From positions 788,519 through 852,518 of the forward strand of contig NZ_MRST01000027.1 of the NCBI RefSeq assembly GCF_001902145.1: 64,000 nt of DNA. The letters are read 5' to 3'. The DNA is from Pseudomonas fluorescens (GTDB lineage Bacteria > Pseudomonadota > Gammaproteobacteria > Pseudomonadales > Pseudomonadaceae). The notes below the pieces were generated by a model. It was not told where the DNA came from. It ran no database searches and saw only the letters and a program-made list of their open reading frames with translations. Positions 52,714-60,821 of this stretch are shown here, in pieces; the first letter of the stretch is position 1; every line of letters begins with the position of its first letter. Made by a program: the position numbers and the translations under genes.

Positions 52714-54096
52714 ATGGCTTTGGATTTATTCGTCGTACTCATCTACGCCGCCGGCATGCTGGTGCTCGGCTACTACGGCATGCGTCGCGCCAAGACCCAC
52801 GAAGACTACCTGGTCGCCGGCCGCAACCTCGGCCCATCGCTTTACATGGGCACCATGGCCGCCACGGTGCTGGGCGGTGCGTCCACCGTCGGCACCGTGC
52901 GCCTGGGGTATGTGCATGGTATTTCGGGTTTCTGGCTATGCGCCGCGCTCGGCGCGGGCATCATTGCCCTGAACCTGTTCCTGGCCAAGCCCCTGTTGAA
53001 GCTGAAAATCTTCACCGTCACCCAGGTCCTGGAAAAACGCTACAACCCCATGGCCCGCCAGGCCAGCGCGGTGATCATGCTGGCCTACGCGCTGATGATC
53101 GGCGTGACCTCGATCCTGGCCATCGGCACCGTGCTGCAAGTGCTGTTTGACCTGCCGTTCTGGATGTCAGTACTGGTTGGCGGCGGCGTGGTGGTGGTGT
53201 ATTCGACCATCGGTGGCATGTGGTCGCTGACCCTCACCGATATTGTGCAATTCGTGATCAAGACCGTCGGCCTGATGTTCATTCTGCTGCCGATCTGCCT
53301 GTACCGCGTCGGTGGCTGGGATGAGCTGGTGGCCAAACTGCCGGCGTCTAGCTTCAGCTTCACCGCTATCGGCTGGGACACGATCATCACTTACTTCATG
53401 ATCTACTTCTTCGGCATCCTGATCGGCCAGGATATCTGGCAACGGGTCTTCACCGCCCGTGACGAAAAGGTCGCCCAGTACGCAGGCACTTTTGCCGGCT
53501 TCTATTGCATCTTGTACGGCCTGGCCTGTGCACTGATCGGCATGGCTGCCCATGTGCTGATCCCGGACCTGGACAACGTCAACAATGCCTTCGCCGCGAT
53601 CGTCAAAGCTTCGCTGCCGGACGGCATTCGCGGCCTGGTCATCGCCGCCGCGCTGGCCGCCATGATGTCCACCGCCAGCGCCGGCCTGCTCGCCGCCTCC
53701 ACTGTGTTGACCGAAGACCTGCTGCCCCGGCTGCGCGGCGGCAAGGCGTCGAGCCTGCGTATCAACCGCCTGTTTACCCTGTTGACCGGCGTTGCCGTGC
53801 TGGGTATCGCCTTGGTGGTGAACGATGTGATCAGCGCCCTGACCCTGGCCTATAACCTGCTGGTGGGCGGTATGTTGGTGCCCTTGATCGGCGCGATCTT
53901 CTGGAAGCGCGCGACAACCTCGGGCGCAATCACGTCCATGAGCCTGGGCTTTGTGACCGCGCTGGTGTTTATGTTCAAGGATGGGTTGGATGCAAACACG
54001 CCGATCTACTACAGCCTGGCGGTGGCGATGGTGAGCTTTGTGCTGGTGAGCTTGCTGTCGCGTCGGCCGGCCAAGGTGGCGACGGCGGTGGTTTGA
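52714..54096 (+). CDS. Sodium:solute symporter (SSS family), probable guanidinobutyrate uptake
   Basis: A 460-aa protein with about 13 helices. Family features: YYGMRRAKTHEDYLVAGRNLG (about 20-40), GGASTVGTVRLGYVHGISGFW, the GGMWSLTLTDIVQFVIKTVGL segment and AAALAAMMSTASAGLLAASTVLTEDLLP. GGAG is 14 bases upstream of the ATG at 52714. It follows gbuA by 162 bases on the same strand, so import of 4-guanidinobutyrate or a related guanidine or carboxylate is likely. A strong terminator ends it. Confidence 0.88.
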   Translation: MALDLFVVLIYAAGMLVLGYYGMRRAKTHEDYLVAGRNLGPSLYMGTMAATVLGGASTVGTVRLGYVHGISGFWLCAALGAGIIALNLFLAKPLLKLKIFTVTQVLEKRYNPMARQASAVIMLAYALMIGVTSILAIGTVLQVLFDLPFWMSVLVGGGVVVVYSTIGGMWSLTLTDIVQFVIKTVGLMFILLPICLYRVGGWDELVAKLPASSFSFTAIGWDTIITYFMIYFFGILIGQDIWQRVFTARDEKVAQYAGTFAGFYCILYGLACALIGMAAHVLIPDLDNVNNAFAAIVKASLPDGIRGLVIAAALAAMMSTASAGLLAASTVLTEDLLPRLRGGKASSLRINRLFTLLTGVAVLGIALVVNDVISALTLAYNLLVGGMLVPLIGAIFWKRATTSGAITSMSLGFVTALVFMFKDGLDANTPIYYSLAVAMVSFVLVSLLSRRPAKVATAVV

Positions 54097-54127
54097 GCTA
54101 TAACAAGGACGGGGATATTTTCTTCAA

Positions 54128-54161
54128 CGGGCGCGACGTCGGAGGTCGCGCCCGTTTTTTT
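54128..54161 (+). terminator. Terminator of the symporter gene
   Basis: CGGGCGCGAC (54128-54137) and GTCGCGCCCG (54145-54154) stem followed by seven T. Confidence 0.92.
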
Positions 54162-54179
54162 CGCCTTGTACAAAATAAT

Positions 54180-54207
54180 TGTGGGAGCGGGCTGGCCCGC
54201 TCCCACA
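54180..54207. repeat. Collapsed REP hairpin, class A derived
   Basis: TGTGGGAGCGGGC-TG-GCCCGCTCCCACA: a 13-pair perfect palindrome with the outer half of the class A REP arms on both sides and no spacer. It looks like a REPIN that lost its middle. Confidence 0.8.
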
Positions 54208-54224
54208 TTTTTTGGACCGCGTGA

Positions 54225-54347
54225 TTAGCGACGACGTGGCCGACGTTGCTCGTCATCCGTGCGAATCGGCACCGGTTGCAGCGGAGGCTCGATCAAGCCC
54301 AACGCAACGCCAAGGTCGTGGAGCCAGTTTTGGATTTTCTCTTTCAT
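54225..54347 (-). CDS. 40-aa basic/amphipathic mini-protein, PA1414-like
   Basis: The ATG at 54347 has an AGGGGG-type ribosome site eight bases upstream and the frame ends at TTA (54225-54227). The peptide starts KEKIQNWLHDLGVALGLI, goes on EPPLQPVPIRTDDEQ and ends in a run of arginines. Position next to the gbuA/symporter region and the sequence remind me of the small P. aeruginosa gene PA1414, whose locus also makes an Anr-dependent small RNA (SicX). That parallel is from memory and must be confirmed. Promoter-like motifs lie upstream, as listed. Confidence 0.65.
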   Translation of the reverse strand: MKEKIQNWLHDLGVALGLIEPPLQPVPIRTDDEQRRPRRR

Positions 54348-54415
54348 GATTGCCCCCTTTGAGGGTAGTGCTGGCCGGCGTGGGTTCTGTCGCCGTTTCC
54401 TACAATGATAGTAGC

Positions 54416-54428
54416 CCTAAGTCCTAGG
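54416..54428. promoter_or_regulatory. Palindrome in the promoter of the 40-aa gene
   Basis: CCTAAGTCCTAGG, nearly perfect (one central mismatch), adjoins a minus-strand TACTAT (54408-54413) that could be the -10 box. It may be an operator of a two-fold symmetric regulator; no regulator identified. Confidence 0.4.
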
Positions 54429-54465
54429 TAATGCTTGAAGGAAACCACAACGAACTATTACTGAA

Positions 54466-54479
54466 TTGATCCAAATCCT
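54466..54479. promoter_or_regulatory. Anr/Dnr-like box upstream of the 40-aa gene
   Basis: TTGATCCAAATCCT matches the Anr/FNR consensus TTGAT-N4-ATCAA at eight of ten fixed positions. It lies about 120 bases upstream of the mini-gene start and 10 bases after the LysR stop (minus strand). Spacing to the TACTAT box is longer than usual, which weakens it. Confidence 0.4.
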
Positions 54480-54489
54480 GACGGATCGT

Positions 54490-55383
54490 TCAAGCAATGG
54501 CGCGTGTGTCTTGCATGCATCGTGGGTTGCCGTCTTGCTGCAGGTCGATCCATGCATTGAGGTTAGCGCCGAGCATGCCCTTTCGCCACATCAGCCAGGT
54601 GGTCGCAGTGGCAAAAGGCCCAGTCAGCGGATGAACGGACACGCTGTCCTTGCCGGGCAGGCTGTCGAGCATGGACTCAGACATCAACGCCACGCCGGAA
54701 CCTGCGATCACGCAGGCGAGCATGCCTTGGTAGGACTCGATCTCGATCGCCCGCCCCATCGCCACACGCGCATGGGAAAACCAGGTTTCCAGGCGCGTGC
54801 GGTAGGCGCAGCTGCGCCGGAAAGTGAACACTGCACGGCCCGCCACATCCTGGGGGCCACGCACCGGCGGATGATCGGCCTCGCAAATCAGCACCAGGTG
54901 CTCTTCGCACAGCGGTACGCCATCCAGAGTGGCGATGGTCAGCGGGCCGTCGACGAAGGCTGCGTCCAGGCGACCGGTAATGAGCCCTTCCAGCAACTCC
55001 CCACTGGGCGCCGACTGCACCTGCAGGTTCACCATGGGGTAAGTCTTGTGATAGCGCGCCAGCAGCTTCGGCAAATGAACCGCGGCGGTGCTGTACATGC
55101 TGCCCAATACGAAATCACCGGCCGGTTGCCCGCCTTGTACGGCGCCGTGGGCTTCATCGTGCAGCGCCAGCAGGCGGGTGCTGTAGTCCAGCAATACCTT
55201 GCCTGCCGGAGAAAGCTGCAAACGCTGGCGCTCGCGCACGAACAGGTCGACGCCCAGTTGCTCTTCCATTTGTTTAAGCCGGGTCGACAGGTTTGAGGGC
55301 ACGCGGTGCAGACGCTCGGCGGCGCGAGTAATGGAGCCCTCTTCCGCCACGGCCTGGAAAATGCGCAATTGACTGAACTCCAT
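54490..55383 (-). CDS. LysR-family regulator (297 aa)
   Basis: The ATG at 55383 has GGAG six bases upstream; the first four codons of the longer reading are dropped. HTH at about 16-43 (GSITRAAERLHRVPSNLSTRLKQMEEQLG) and a type 2 periplasmic-binding effector domain. Divergent from a YbfB-type MFS gene across 104 bases, the usual LysR/target arrangement; the AT-rich segment 55390-55440 contains likely binding sites. No ligand can be named. Confidence 0.85.
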   Translation of the reverse strand: MEFSQLRIFQAVAEEGSITRAAERLHRVPSNLSTRLKQMEEQLGVDLFVRERQRLQLSPAGKVLLDYSTRLLALHDEAHGAVQGGQPAGDFVLGSMYSTAAVHLPKLLARYHKTYPMVNLQVQSAPSGELLEGLITGRLDAAFVDGPLTIATLDGVPLCEEHLVLICEADHPPVRGPQDVAGRAVFTFRRSCAYRTRLETWFSHARVAMGRAIEIESYQGMLACVIAGSGVALMSESMLDSLPGKDSVSVHPLTGPFATATTWLMWRKGMLGANLNAWIDLQQDGNPRCMQDTRAIA

Positions 55384-55487
55384 TACTTTCTCCAAAACTG
55401 AACAAGTTACTCACTATTATTCAATTTTACAGAAAGTCAATCCGTCTTAGCCTGCAGAGCATTCGCTTCTTTGCAGGAAACCTGAAC

Positions 55488-56666
55488 ATGTCCCCGCTGA
55501 TTCGCTTACTCGCCAGCTTCGTCGCCCTGATGATGGCCATGGGCATTGGCCGCTTCGCCCTGACTCCGCAAATGCCGCATTTGCTCAGTGAAGGCCAGAT
55601 CGACCTGACCGGCGCCGGCCTGATCGCAGCCGCCAATTACCTGGGCTATTTTGTCGGCGCGGTGGACTCGATCTTTGCCCGTAGCCATCAGCATGTGCGC
55701 GGGCGCCTCTACGGCGGGTTGTGGCTGTGCGTATTGCTGACCCTGGCGTCCTACTGTGCCCACGGGTTCTGGCCACACGTGTTGCTGCGCTTCGGCACCG
55801 GGGTCGCCAGCGCCTGGGCCCTGGTGATGATTACTAGCCTGAGCCAGCCGCTGGCGATTGCCGCCGGCCGCCCGCGCCTGGGTGCGTTGGTGTTTGCAGG
55901 GCCGGGGTTGGGGATTGTGCTGACGGGGCTGCTGGCGCTGGTGTCGAACCTGTTGGGGCAAAGTTCTGCCACGCTGTGGCTGCTCTATGGGACGGTGGCG
56001 CTGGTGATGTTGCTGGCGATCCTGCCGTTTTTACCCAAGCCGGCCATCACTGTTACACAGGCCACCAGAGCAGGGAGCAACGGCAGCATCGCGCACCTGT
56101 GCTGGATTTATTTCCTGTACGGCCTGGGCTATATCATCCCGGCGACCTTTCTGTCGCAGATGGCCAGCGCACAATTCCATGGGGCCTGGCAGGCCGACTT
56201 GTTCTGGCCCTGCTTTGGCCTGGCTGCCGCGCTGGGAGTGGGGGTTGCAAGCCTGCGTCGCAAGCACCCGAACACCACCCGTCGCTGGCTGATGGCGACT
56301 TTATGGCTGCAAGCGGCCGGGGTGTTCGCCTGCCTGCTTGGCAATGGCTGGGGCTTGGCGCTGGGCGTGTTGCTGTGCGGTGCGCCATTTCTGGCTTGCA
56401 TGCAACTGGTGATGGCGCGGCTGAGAGAAGTCGCGCCCCACGGCTACCAACGCAGCACGGGGTTGCTGACCGCCAGCTTCGCCGTCGGTCAATTGAGCGG
56501 GCCCCTGTTGGCGTCGGTCAGCAGCCATCTCAGTGGCGGCCTGCAACCGGCGTTGGTCGTTGCCGGCACCGGGTTGCTATTAGCGGGCTCAGTGTTGATC
56601 AACCGCCCGCTACCGGCGCAGCTGATGTGCACACAAATGGCCGACGGTGCAGCACATCGCGGTTAG
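55488..56666 (+). CDS. YbfB/YjiJ-family MFS transporter (392 aa)
   Basis: Twelve predicted helices with the YbfB signature GIGRFALTPQMPHLL (about 19-33), GAGLIAAANYLGYFVGA and RFGTGVASAWALVM. GGAAAC is ten bases before the ATG. Members are proposed sugar or small-molecule efflux transporters; the divergent LysR at 54490 is probably its regulator. Substrate unknown. Confidence 0.85.
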   Translation: MSPLIRLLASFVALMMAMGIGRFALTPQMPHLLSEGQIDLTGAGLIAAANYLGYFVGAVDSIFARSHQHVRGRLYGGLWLCVLLTLASYCAHGFWPHVLLRFGTGVASAWALVMITSLSQPLAIAAGRPRLGALVFAGPGLGIVLTGLLALVSNLLGQSSATLWLLYGTVALVMLLAILPFLPKPAITVTQATRAGSNGSIAHLCWIYFLYGLGYIIPATFLSQMASAQFHGAWQADLFWPCFGLAAALGVGVASLRRKHPNTTRRWLMATLWLQAAGVFACLLGNGWGLALGVLLCGAPFLACMQLVMARLREVAPHGYQRSTGLLTASFAVGQLSGPLLASVSSHLSGGLQPALVVAGTGLLLAGSVLINRPLPAQLMCTQMADGAAHRG

Positions 56667-56679
56667 GCACGTGCGAAGT

Positions 56680-56729
56680 GGTGGCGAGCAAGCTTGCTTG
56701 CGCTAGGGTGCCAAGCTCCCTCGCCACAA
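56680..56729. repeat. REP-like inverted repeat, class D
   Basis: TGGTGGCGAGCAAGCTTGCTTGC near 56680 and GCTCCCTCGCCAC ending about 56728 are imperfect inverted partners of the GTGGCGAGGGAGCTTGCTCC type. Lies between the MFS gene and the convergent CvfB gene. Confidence 0.65.
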
Positions 56730-56761
56730 CATGCACGCATCCATAGAAAAGCGAAGCGTAC

Positions 56762-57598
56762 TCAGCTTAGTTCAATGCGATCCGCATGAATCACGATCTG
56801 GCCCTGCTTGTAGAGCGCACCAATGGCCTTCTTGAAGTTGCCCTTGCTCACGCCGAACAAGTTGCTGATCACCGCCGGGTCGCTTTTGTCGCTGACCGGC
56901 AGGCTGCCGTTGTTGTCGCGCAACTTGGCGAGGATCTTCGAGTTCAGGCTGGAGGCCGCTTCCTGGCCCACCGGCTGCAGGCTCAGGCTGATGTTGCCAT
57001 CGGCGCGGATCTCTTTGATAAAGCCCTTCTCTTCCTTGCCCGGGCGCAGGAACTTGAACACTTCGTTCTTGTGGATCAGGCCCCAGTGCTTGTTGTTGAT
57101 GATCGCCTTGAAGCCCATGTCGGTGGCTTCGGCCACCAGCAGGTCGACTTCCTGGCCCACCTGGTAGTTGGCTGGCGTCTTGTCCAGGTAGCGGTCAAGG
57201 CGTGCGGTGGCGGTGATGCGCTTGGTGTGCTTGTCGAGGTAGACGTGCACCACGCAATATTCACCCGCGGTCATCTGGCGTTTTTCTTCCGAGTACGGCA
57301 GCAGCAGATCCTTGGGCAAACCCCAATCAAGGAACACGCCAATGCTGTTGACTTCCACAACTTTCAAACTGGCGAATTCACCGACTTGAACTTTGGGCTT
57401 TTCGGTGGTGGCGATAAGTTTGTCATCGCTGTCCAGATAAATGAAAACGTTGAGCCAGTCTTCATCTTCACTGGGAATATCTTTAGGGATATACCGATTA
57501 GGCAAGAGGATTTCCCCATCTTGCGCACCATCGAGGTACAAACCAAAGTTAGTGTGCTTGACCACTTGCAAGCTGTTGTAGCGCCCGACTAAAGCCAT
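56762..57598 (-). CDS. cvfB: CvfB-family S1 RNA-binding protein (278 aa)
   Basis: From the ATG at 57598 the protein begins ALVGRYNSLQVVKHTNFGLYL and has tandem S1-type domains (LDGAQDGEILLPNRYIPKDI; VGEFASLKVVEVNSIGVFLDWGLPKDLLLPYSE; VGQEVDLLVAEATDMGFKAIINNKHWGLIHKNEV) and a C-terminal winged helix (SNLFGVSKGNFKKAIGALYKQGQI). This is the CvfB/YitL layout; homologues bind RNA and affect virulence factor expression in Staphylococcus. A start five codons upstream (57613) is possible. Confidence 0.9.
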   Translation of the reverse strand: MALVGRYNSLQVVKHTNFGLYLDGAQDGEILLPNRYIPKDIPSEDEDWLNVFIYLDSDDKLIATTEKPKVQVGEFASLKVVEVNSIGVFLDWGLPKDLLLPYSEEKRQMTAGEYCVVHVYLDKHTKRITATARLDRYLDKTPANYQVGQEVDLLVAEATDMGFKAIINNKHWGLIHKNEVFKFLRPGKEEKGFIKEIRADGNISLSLQPVGQEAASSLNSKILAKLRDNNGSLPVSDKSDPAVISNLFGVSKGNFKKAIGALYKQGQIVIHADRIELS

Positions 57599-57613
57599 TT
57601 CCAATACCCTCAT

Positions 57614-57922
57614 TGCGTGGGTGGCATTCTACCCGAGTTGTGCCCTGCACGCGCACACGCCTGAAAAATCGCGGGCTGGCATGGCGTTCCAGTGGCAGCG
57701 CCCCACTCGTCTGATCGTTCGGTTCACTTTGAGCAGGCCATCAGCGTGTCACCCAGCCTGTGGTTTCCAGCTAAAACAGTAAGTTAGCGCATTATTTCAG
57801 CGCTGAACTTCGGCTATTTCCAGCCGCGAGCACTTATTCTTGAGGGATATTTGCCAAGCAATTGTCAAGTATTTCCTGTACGATGCCTGGCCAAGTTAAT
57901 TTTCTACAGGTTAGTGGCCGCC
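57614..57922. other. 309-base gap with no recognised gene
   Basis: Divergent region between cvfB and the 57923 gene. The right half is AT-richer and includes GAGGGATATTTGCCAAGC and TTGTCAAGTATTTCCTGTACGAT, a possible but poorly spaced promoter. A short CGGCTATTTCCAGCCG hairpin occurs near 57815. No open frame of interest. Confidence 0.4.
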
Positions 57923-58102
57923 ATGCGTGTAAAAGCATCCAACAGCAAAGCAAAGCCAGCTCCCGCCGTTGAAACCAGCGAATCGATCAACAGCCAGATC
58001 GCTGCGTTCCTCAAGTCCGGCGGCGAAATCCAGCAAATTGCCAAGGGCGTGAGCGGCCAGACTTTCGGCCCGTCCAAGCAGATCAGCCTGGGCAAGAAGT
58101 AA
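57923..58102 (+). CDS. Small basic protein, hypothetical (59 aa)
   Basis: Lysine-rich start (MRVKASNSKAKPAPAVETSES) and an ordered half INSQIAAFLKSGGEIQQIAKGVSGQTFGPSKQISLGKK, in which the FLKSGGEIQQIAKGVSG stretch resembles small Pseudomonas regulatory/ribosome-linked proteins. Commonly present in Pseudomonas as an unnamed small protein; I cannot assign a function. The ribosome site before 57923 is weak, and an in-frame GTG three codons upstream is an alternative. Confidence 0.7.
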   Translation: MRVKASNSKAKPAPAVETSESINSQIAAFLKSGGEIQQIAKGVSGQTFGPSKQISLGKK

Positions 58103-58314
58103 TAGTCATACCCGCGCACTGCATCTGGTCCCTGAGCGTCTTGCCTTCAAGGCGCTAGGACTAGAGTTGCCACCCTCTCCCCACACCCTCAATACGCAGC
58201 TAATCGACGAACGGGCCTCAATGCCTGGCATTCGCCGGTATCCTTGCACACGTCTAGCACGGGCATCTGCCTGAATCTTTCCGTTACTGCTCCTCGCTTT
58301 TCATGGAGTGAAGC

Positions 58315-59037
58315 ATGCTTAAACGCTGTATTTTCGTGGTCAGCATCCTGGTCGCCAGCCCTTTGGCCCAAGCGCATATCTTCCAGCGCGAATTGGGTGA
58401 CTTCGACCTGAAATTAGGTACAACCCCCAGCCGCACCATGGCCCAGGGCCTGGTCAAGCCGACCGCCCCTGGCAGCGACTCGTTCCACGGAGGCCTGGAC
58501 CTTAGCCATGACAGCGGCCTGTATTTTGGCCAGTTTTCCCCGAACATGGGTCTGTCGTCGGCCAATAACCTTGAAGTCGACTCCTACATGGGCTTCAAGC
58601 GTCCGTTCGACCAGACCCTGGGCTATGAAGTCGGTTTGATCCACTACAGCTACCCCAAGCTCAGCCCCCTCGACAGCCAGGAGTTCTACGGCGGGCTGAA
58701 CTTGTTGGGCAACCGCTTTGGCGTGTCTTTCAGCAACGATCCCGACCGCCAGGACAGCACCCTGTTTGCAGACCTGGGCGGCACCCAGCCTTTCGGTATC
58801 GGCGTCAGTATGAAGTACACCACCCATCAACTGGGCACCCCGGTCTCGGTAGAGAACGGCGCCATCAGCAGTTTCAGCGATTGGTCGGTGCAATTTTCCC
58901 GGGCCTGGAAAGGCATCGACCTGGACCTGATCTACAGCGGCTCCAGCCTCAGCGGCAGTGACTGCTCGGCCTACTCCGGACACAACTCGCAATGTGATGG
59001 GCTGTTGACCTTGAAGGCCGCGCGGTCGTTTTATTGA
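58315..59037 (+). CDS. TorF-type putative porin (240 aa)
   Basis: GGAG ten bases before the ATG, signal peptide (CIFVVSILVASPLAQAH), then a beta-barrel rich in GLDLSHDSGLYFGQFSPNMGL and ending KAARSFY with terminal aromatic residue. The TorF pattern, with alternating strands containing GFKRPFDQTLGYEVGLIHYSYP, points to an outer-membrane porin-like protein of unknown substrate. No operon partner except a DUF6279 gene 66 bases on. Confidence 0.75.
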   Translation: MLKRCIFVVSILVASPLAQAHIFQRELGDFDLKLGTTPSRTMAQGLVKPTAPGSDSFHGGLDLSHDSGLYFGQFSPNMGLSSANNLEVDSYMGFKRPFDQTLGYEVGLIHYSYPKLSPLDSQEFYGGLNLLGNRFGVSFSNDPDRQDSTLFADLGGTQPFGIGVSMKYTTHQLGTPVSVENGAISSFSDWSVQFSRAWKGIDLDLIYSGSSLSGSDCSAYSGHNSQCDGLLTLKAARSFY

Positions 59038-59103
59038 TGGGCTGAACTGTCGCACCCCGCGCAGGTTCACATGCATTAATGCCCTCCATGCAAGGACCTG
59101 CCC

Positions 59104-59970
59104 ATGTTGCGCCGGCTCAAATTCCTGATGGTACTGCTGACCCTGAGCCTGGTGCTCGCCGGCTGCAATCGCGTGGGCCTGGCCTACCGTAACCTCGACG
59201 TGATCATCCCCTGGACCCTCAACGACTACCTGGACATGAATGCCGGGCAAAAGAGCTGGTTCAACGATACCCTCAAGGAACACCTGGCCTGGCACTGCAC
59301 CACGCAATTGCCTGGCTACCTGGACTGGCTCGACCGCCTGCAGCAGATGGTCGACAGCAACCAGATCACCGACGCCGCGTTGCAAACCCGTACTGTCGAA
59401 GCCAAACAGGCAATTGCCGAGATTGCGCGGGAAATCACCCCCTCAGCCGTGCAATTGCTGCAAGGCCTGGACAATCAGCAGGTCAAGGACATGAGCGACG
59501 CCCTGGCCAAGGACCTGCGCAAACGCCAGGACGAATACCTCAAGCCGCCGCTGGCCCAACAAATCAAGGAACGCGCCCAGCGCATGAGCAAGCGCCTGGA
59601 CGCCTGGATCGGCCCATTGAGCCCCGGCCAGCGAAACCGCGTGACGGCCTGGTCTGCCGAGCTGGGCGCGCAAAACCAAGCATGGATCGGCAACCGCGCC
59701 CATTGGCAGGCGCAATTTATCGACGCGCTGCAACAACGCCACAGTGCCGATTTCCCGCAGAAAATCCAGCAACTGCTGGCGGATCGCGAAAGCCTGTGGA
59801 CCCCGCAATACCGCGCCGCCTACGCACAGACCGAAGCCGCCGCGCGCAGCTTGCTCGTCGATGTGATGGCCCAAAGCTCCCCAGCGCAGCGCCTGAAACT
59901 CACCCAGAAAATCGACAAGGTCCGCGGCGACTTCCAGGCGCTCAAATGCCTGAAAGGCGCACAGTCTTGA
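59104..59970 (+). CDS. DUF6279-family lipoprotein (288 aa)
   Basis: Lipobox LVLAGC (Cys about 21), then an all-helical body with YRNLDVIIPWTLNDYLDMNAGQ, WLDRLQQMVDSN, LRKRQDEYLKPPLAQQIKERAQRMSKRLDAWIG and other charged helices, the DUF6279 pattern. Probably periplasmic, anchored in a membrane; function unknown. Convergent with copB, 13 bases between ends. Confidence 0.8.
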   Translation: MLRRLKFLMVLLTLSLVLAGCNRVGLAYRNLDVIIPWTLNDYLDMNAGQKSWFNDTLKEHLAWHCTTQLPGYLDWLDRLQQMVDSNQITDAALQTRTVEAKQAIAEIAREITPSAVQLLQGLDNQQVKDMSDALAKDLRKRQDEYLKPPLAQQIKERAQRMSKRLDAWIGPLSPGQRNRVTAWSAELGAQNQAWIGNRAHWQAQFIDALQQRHSADFPQKIQQLLADRESLWTPQYRAAYAQTEAAARSLLVDVMAQSSPAQRLKLTQKIDKVRGDFQALKCLKGAQS

Positions 59971-59983
59971 TGCATGCTTGCGG

Positions 59984-60811
59984 TCAGAACCATAGGCGCA
60001 CGCCGACCACCCAGCGCAGTTGATGGATGTCTTCGCCTTCGTCCCGTGCGTATTGCGCGGTCTGGCCATAAGTGCGGTTCCAGCTCAGACCGACATAAGG
60101 CGCAAACTCGCGACGAACTTCGTAGCGCAAGCGCAGGCCCAGCTCACTTTCCGCCAAGCCCGAACCAACGCCGCGTTGCGGATCGTTCTGCGCATAAAAA
60201 TTGAGTTCGGCGGTGGGCTGCAGGATCAGACGATTGGTGAGCAGAATGTCGTAGTCACCCTCAAGGCGTGCGGCGGTATGCCCCGATTCGCCGACAAACA
60301 ACGTGGCTTCGGCCTCGAAGTTGTAAAGCGCCATGCCTTGTACGCCAAAAGCCGCCCAGGTCTGGCTGTCACCGGGCTTGAAGTCCTGGCGCACGCCGCC
60401 GACCACGTCCCACCAAGCGCTGATGGCATGCCCCCATAAGGCTTGGGCTTCGGCGCTTTCGGTGCGGCCGGCGCTGCGTTCGCCTTCACTGCGTAGCCAC
60501 AACCGGTCGATGTCACCGCCGACCCAACCCTTGATGTCCCAACTCTGCGCGTTGCCATCGCCCCCCTGCCATTCCAACTGGTTGACCAGCAGCATCGAGT
60601 TGACGCCGCTGTCGTGCACCTGATGCCCTCCCGGCGCGTTGTAGACCGCTGCGCGGTCTGCGTCGGTCAGCGCCGGAATCGGCGTGCGGCTTTGCGTCAG
60701 CGCTGGCGTCGCCGGGCTCATGCCCTGAAATTCATCCTCGGCCGCCAACGCCCATGGGGCGAACCCCAGCGTGGCGAAAGCGATGCAAAGGGACGAGACG
60801 CAACGGTTCAT
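59984..60811 (-). CDS. copB: Copper resistance protein B
   Basis: The ATG at 60811 has AAGGA seven bases upstream. Signal peptide (SSLCIAFATLGFAPWALAAED), then a short disordered Thr/Pro-rich stretch and the CopB barrel (NSMLLVNQLEWQGGDGNAQSWDIKGWVGGD; ELNFYAQNDPQRGVGSGLAE) ending GVRLWF. Outer-membrane protein of the copper-resistance system; it follows copA with 10 bases between. The Met-rich N-terminal repeats found in some CopB proteins are missing here. Confidence 0.92.
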   Translation of the reverse strand: MNRCVSSLCIAFATLGFAPWALAAEDEFQGMSPATPALTQSRTPIPALTDADRAAVYNAPGGHQVHDSGVNSMLLVNQLEWQGGDGNAQSWDIKGWVGGDIDRLWLRSEGERSAGRTESAEAQALWGHAISAWWDVVGGVRQDFKPGDSQTWAAFGVQGMALYNFEAEATLFVGESGHTAARLEGDYDILLTNRLILQPTAELNFYAQNDPQRGVGSGLAESELGLRLRYEVRREFAPYVGLSWNRTYGQTAQYARDEGEDIHQLRWVVGVRLWF

Positions 60812-60821
60812 GCTCGCTTCC

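Noticed and set aside
3126..56729. CRISPR-like spacing of the REP repeats
   Set aside because: Repeats are far apart, inverted in pairs and without uniform spacers or cas genes.
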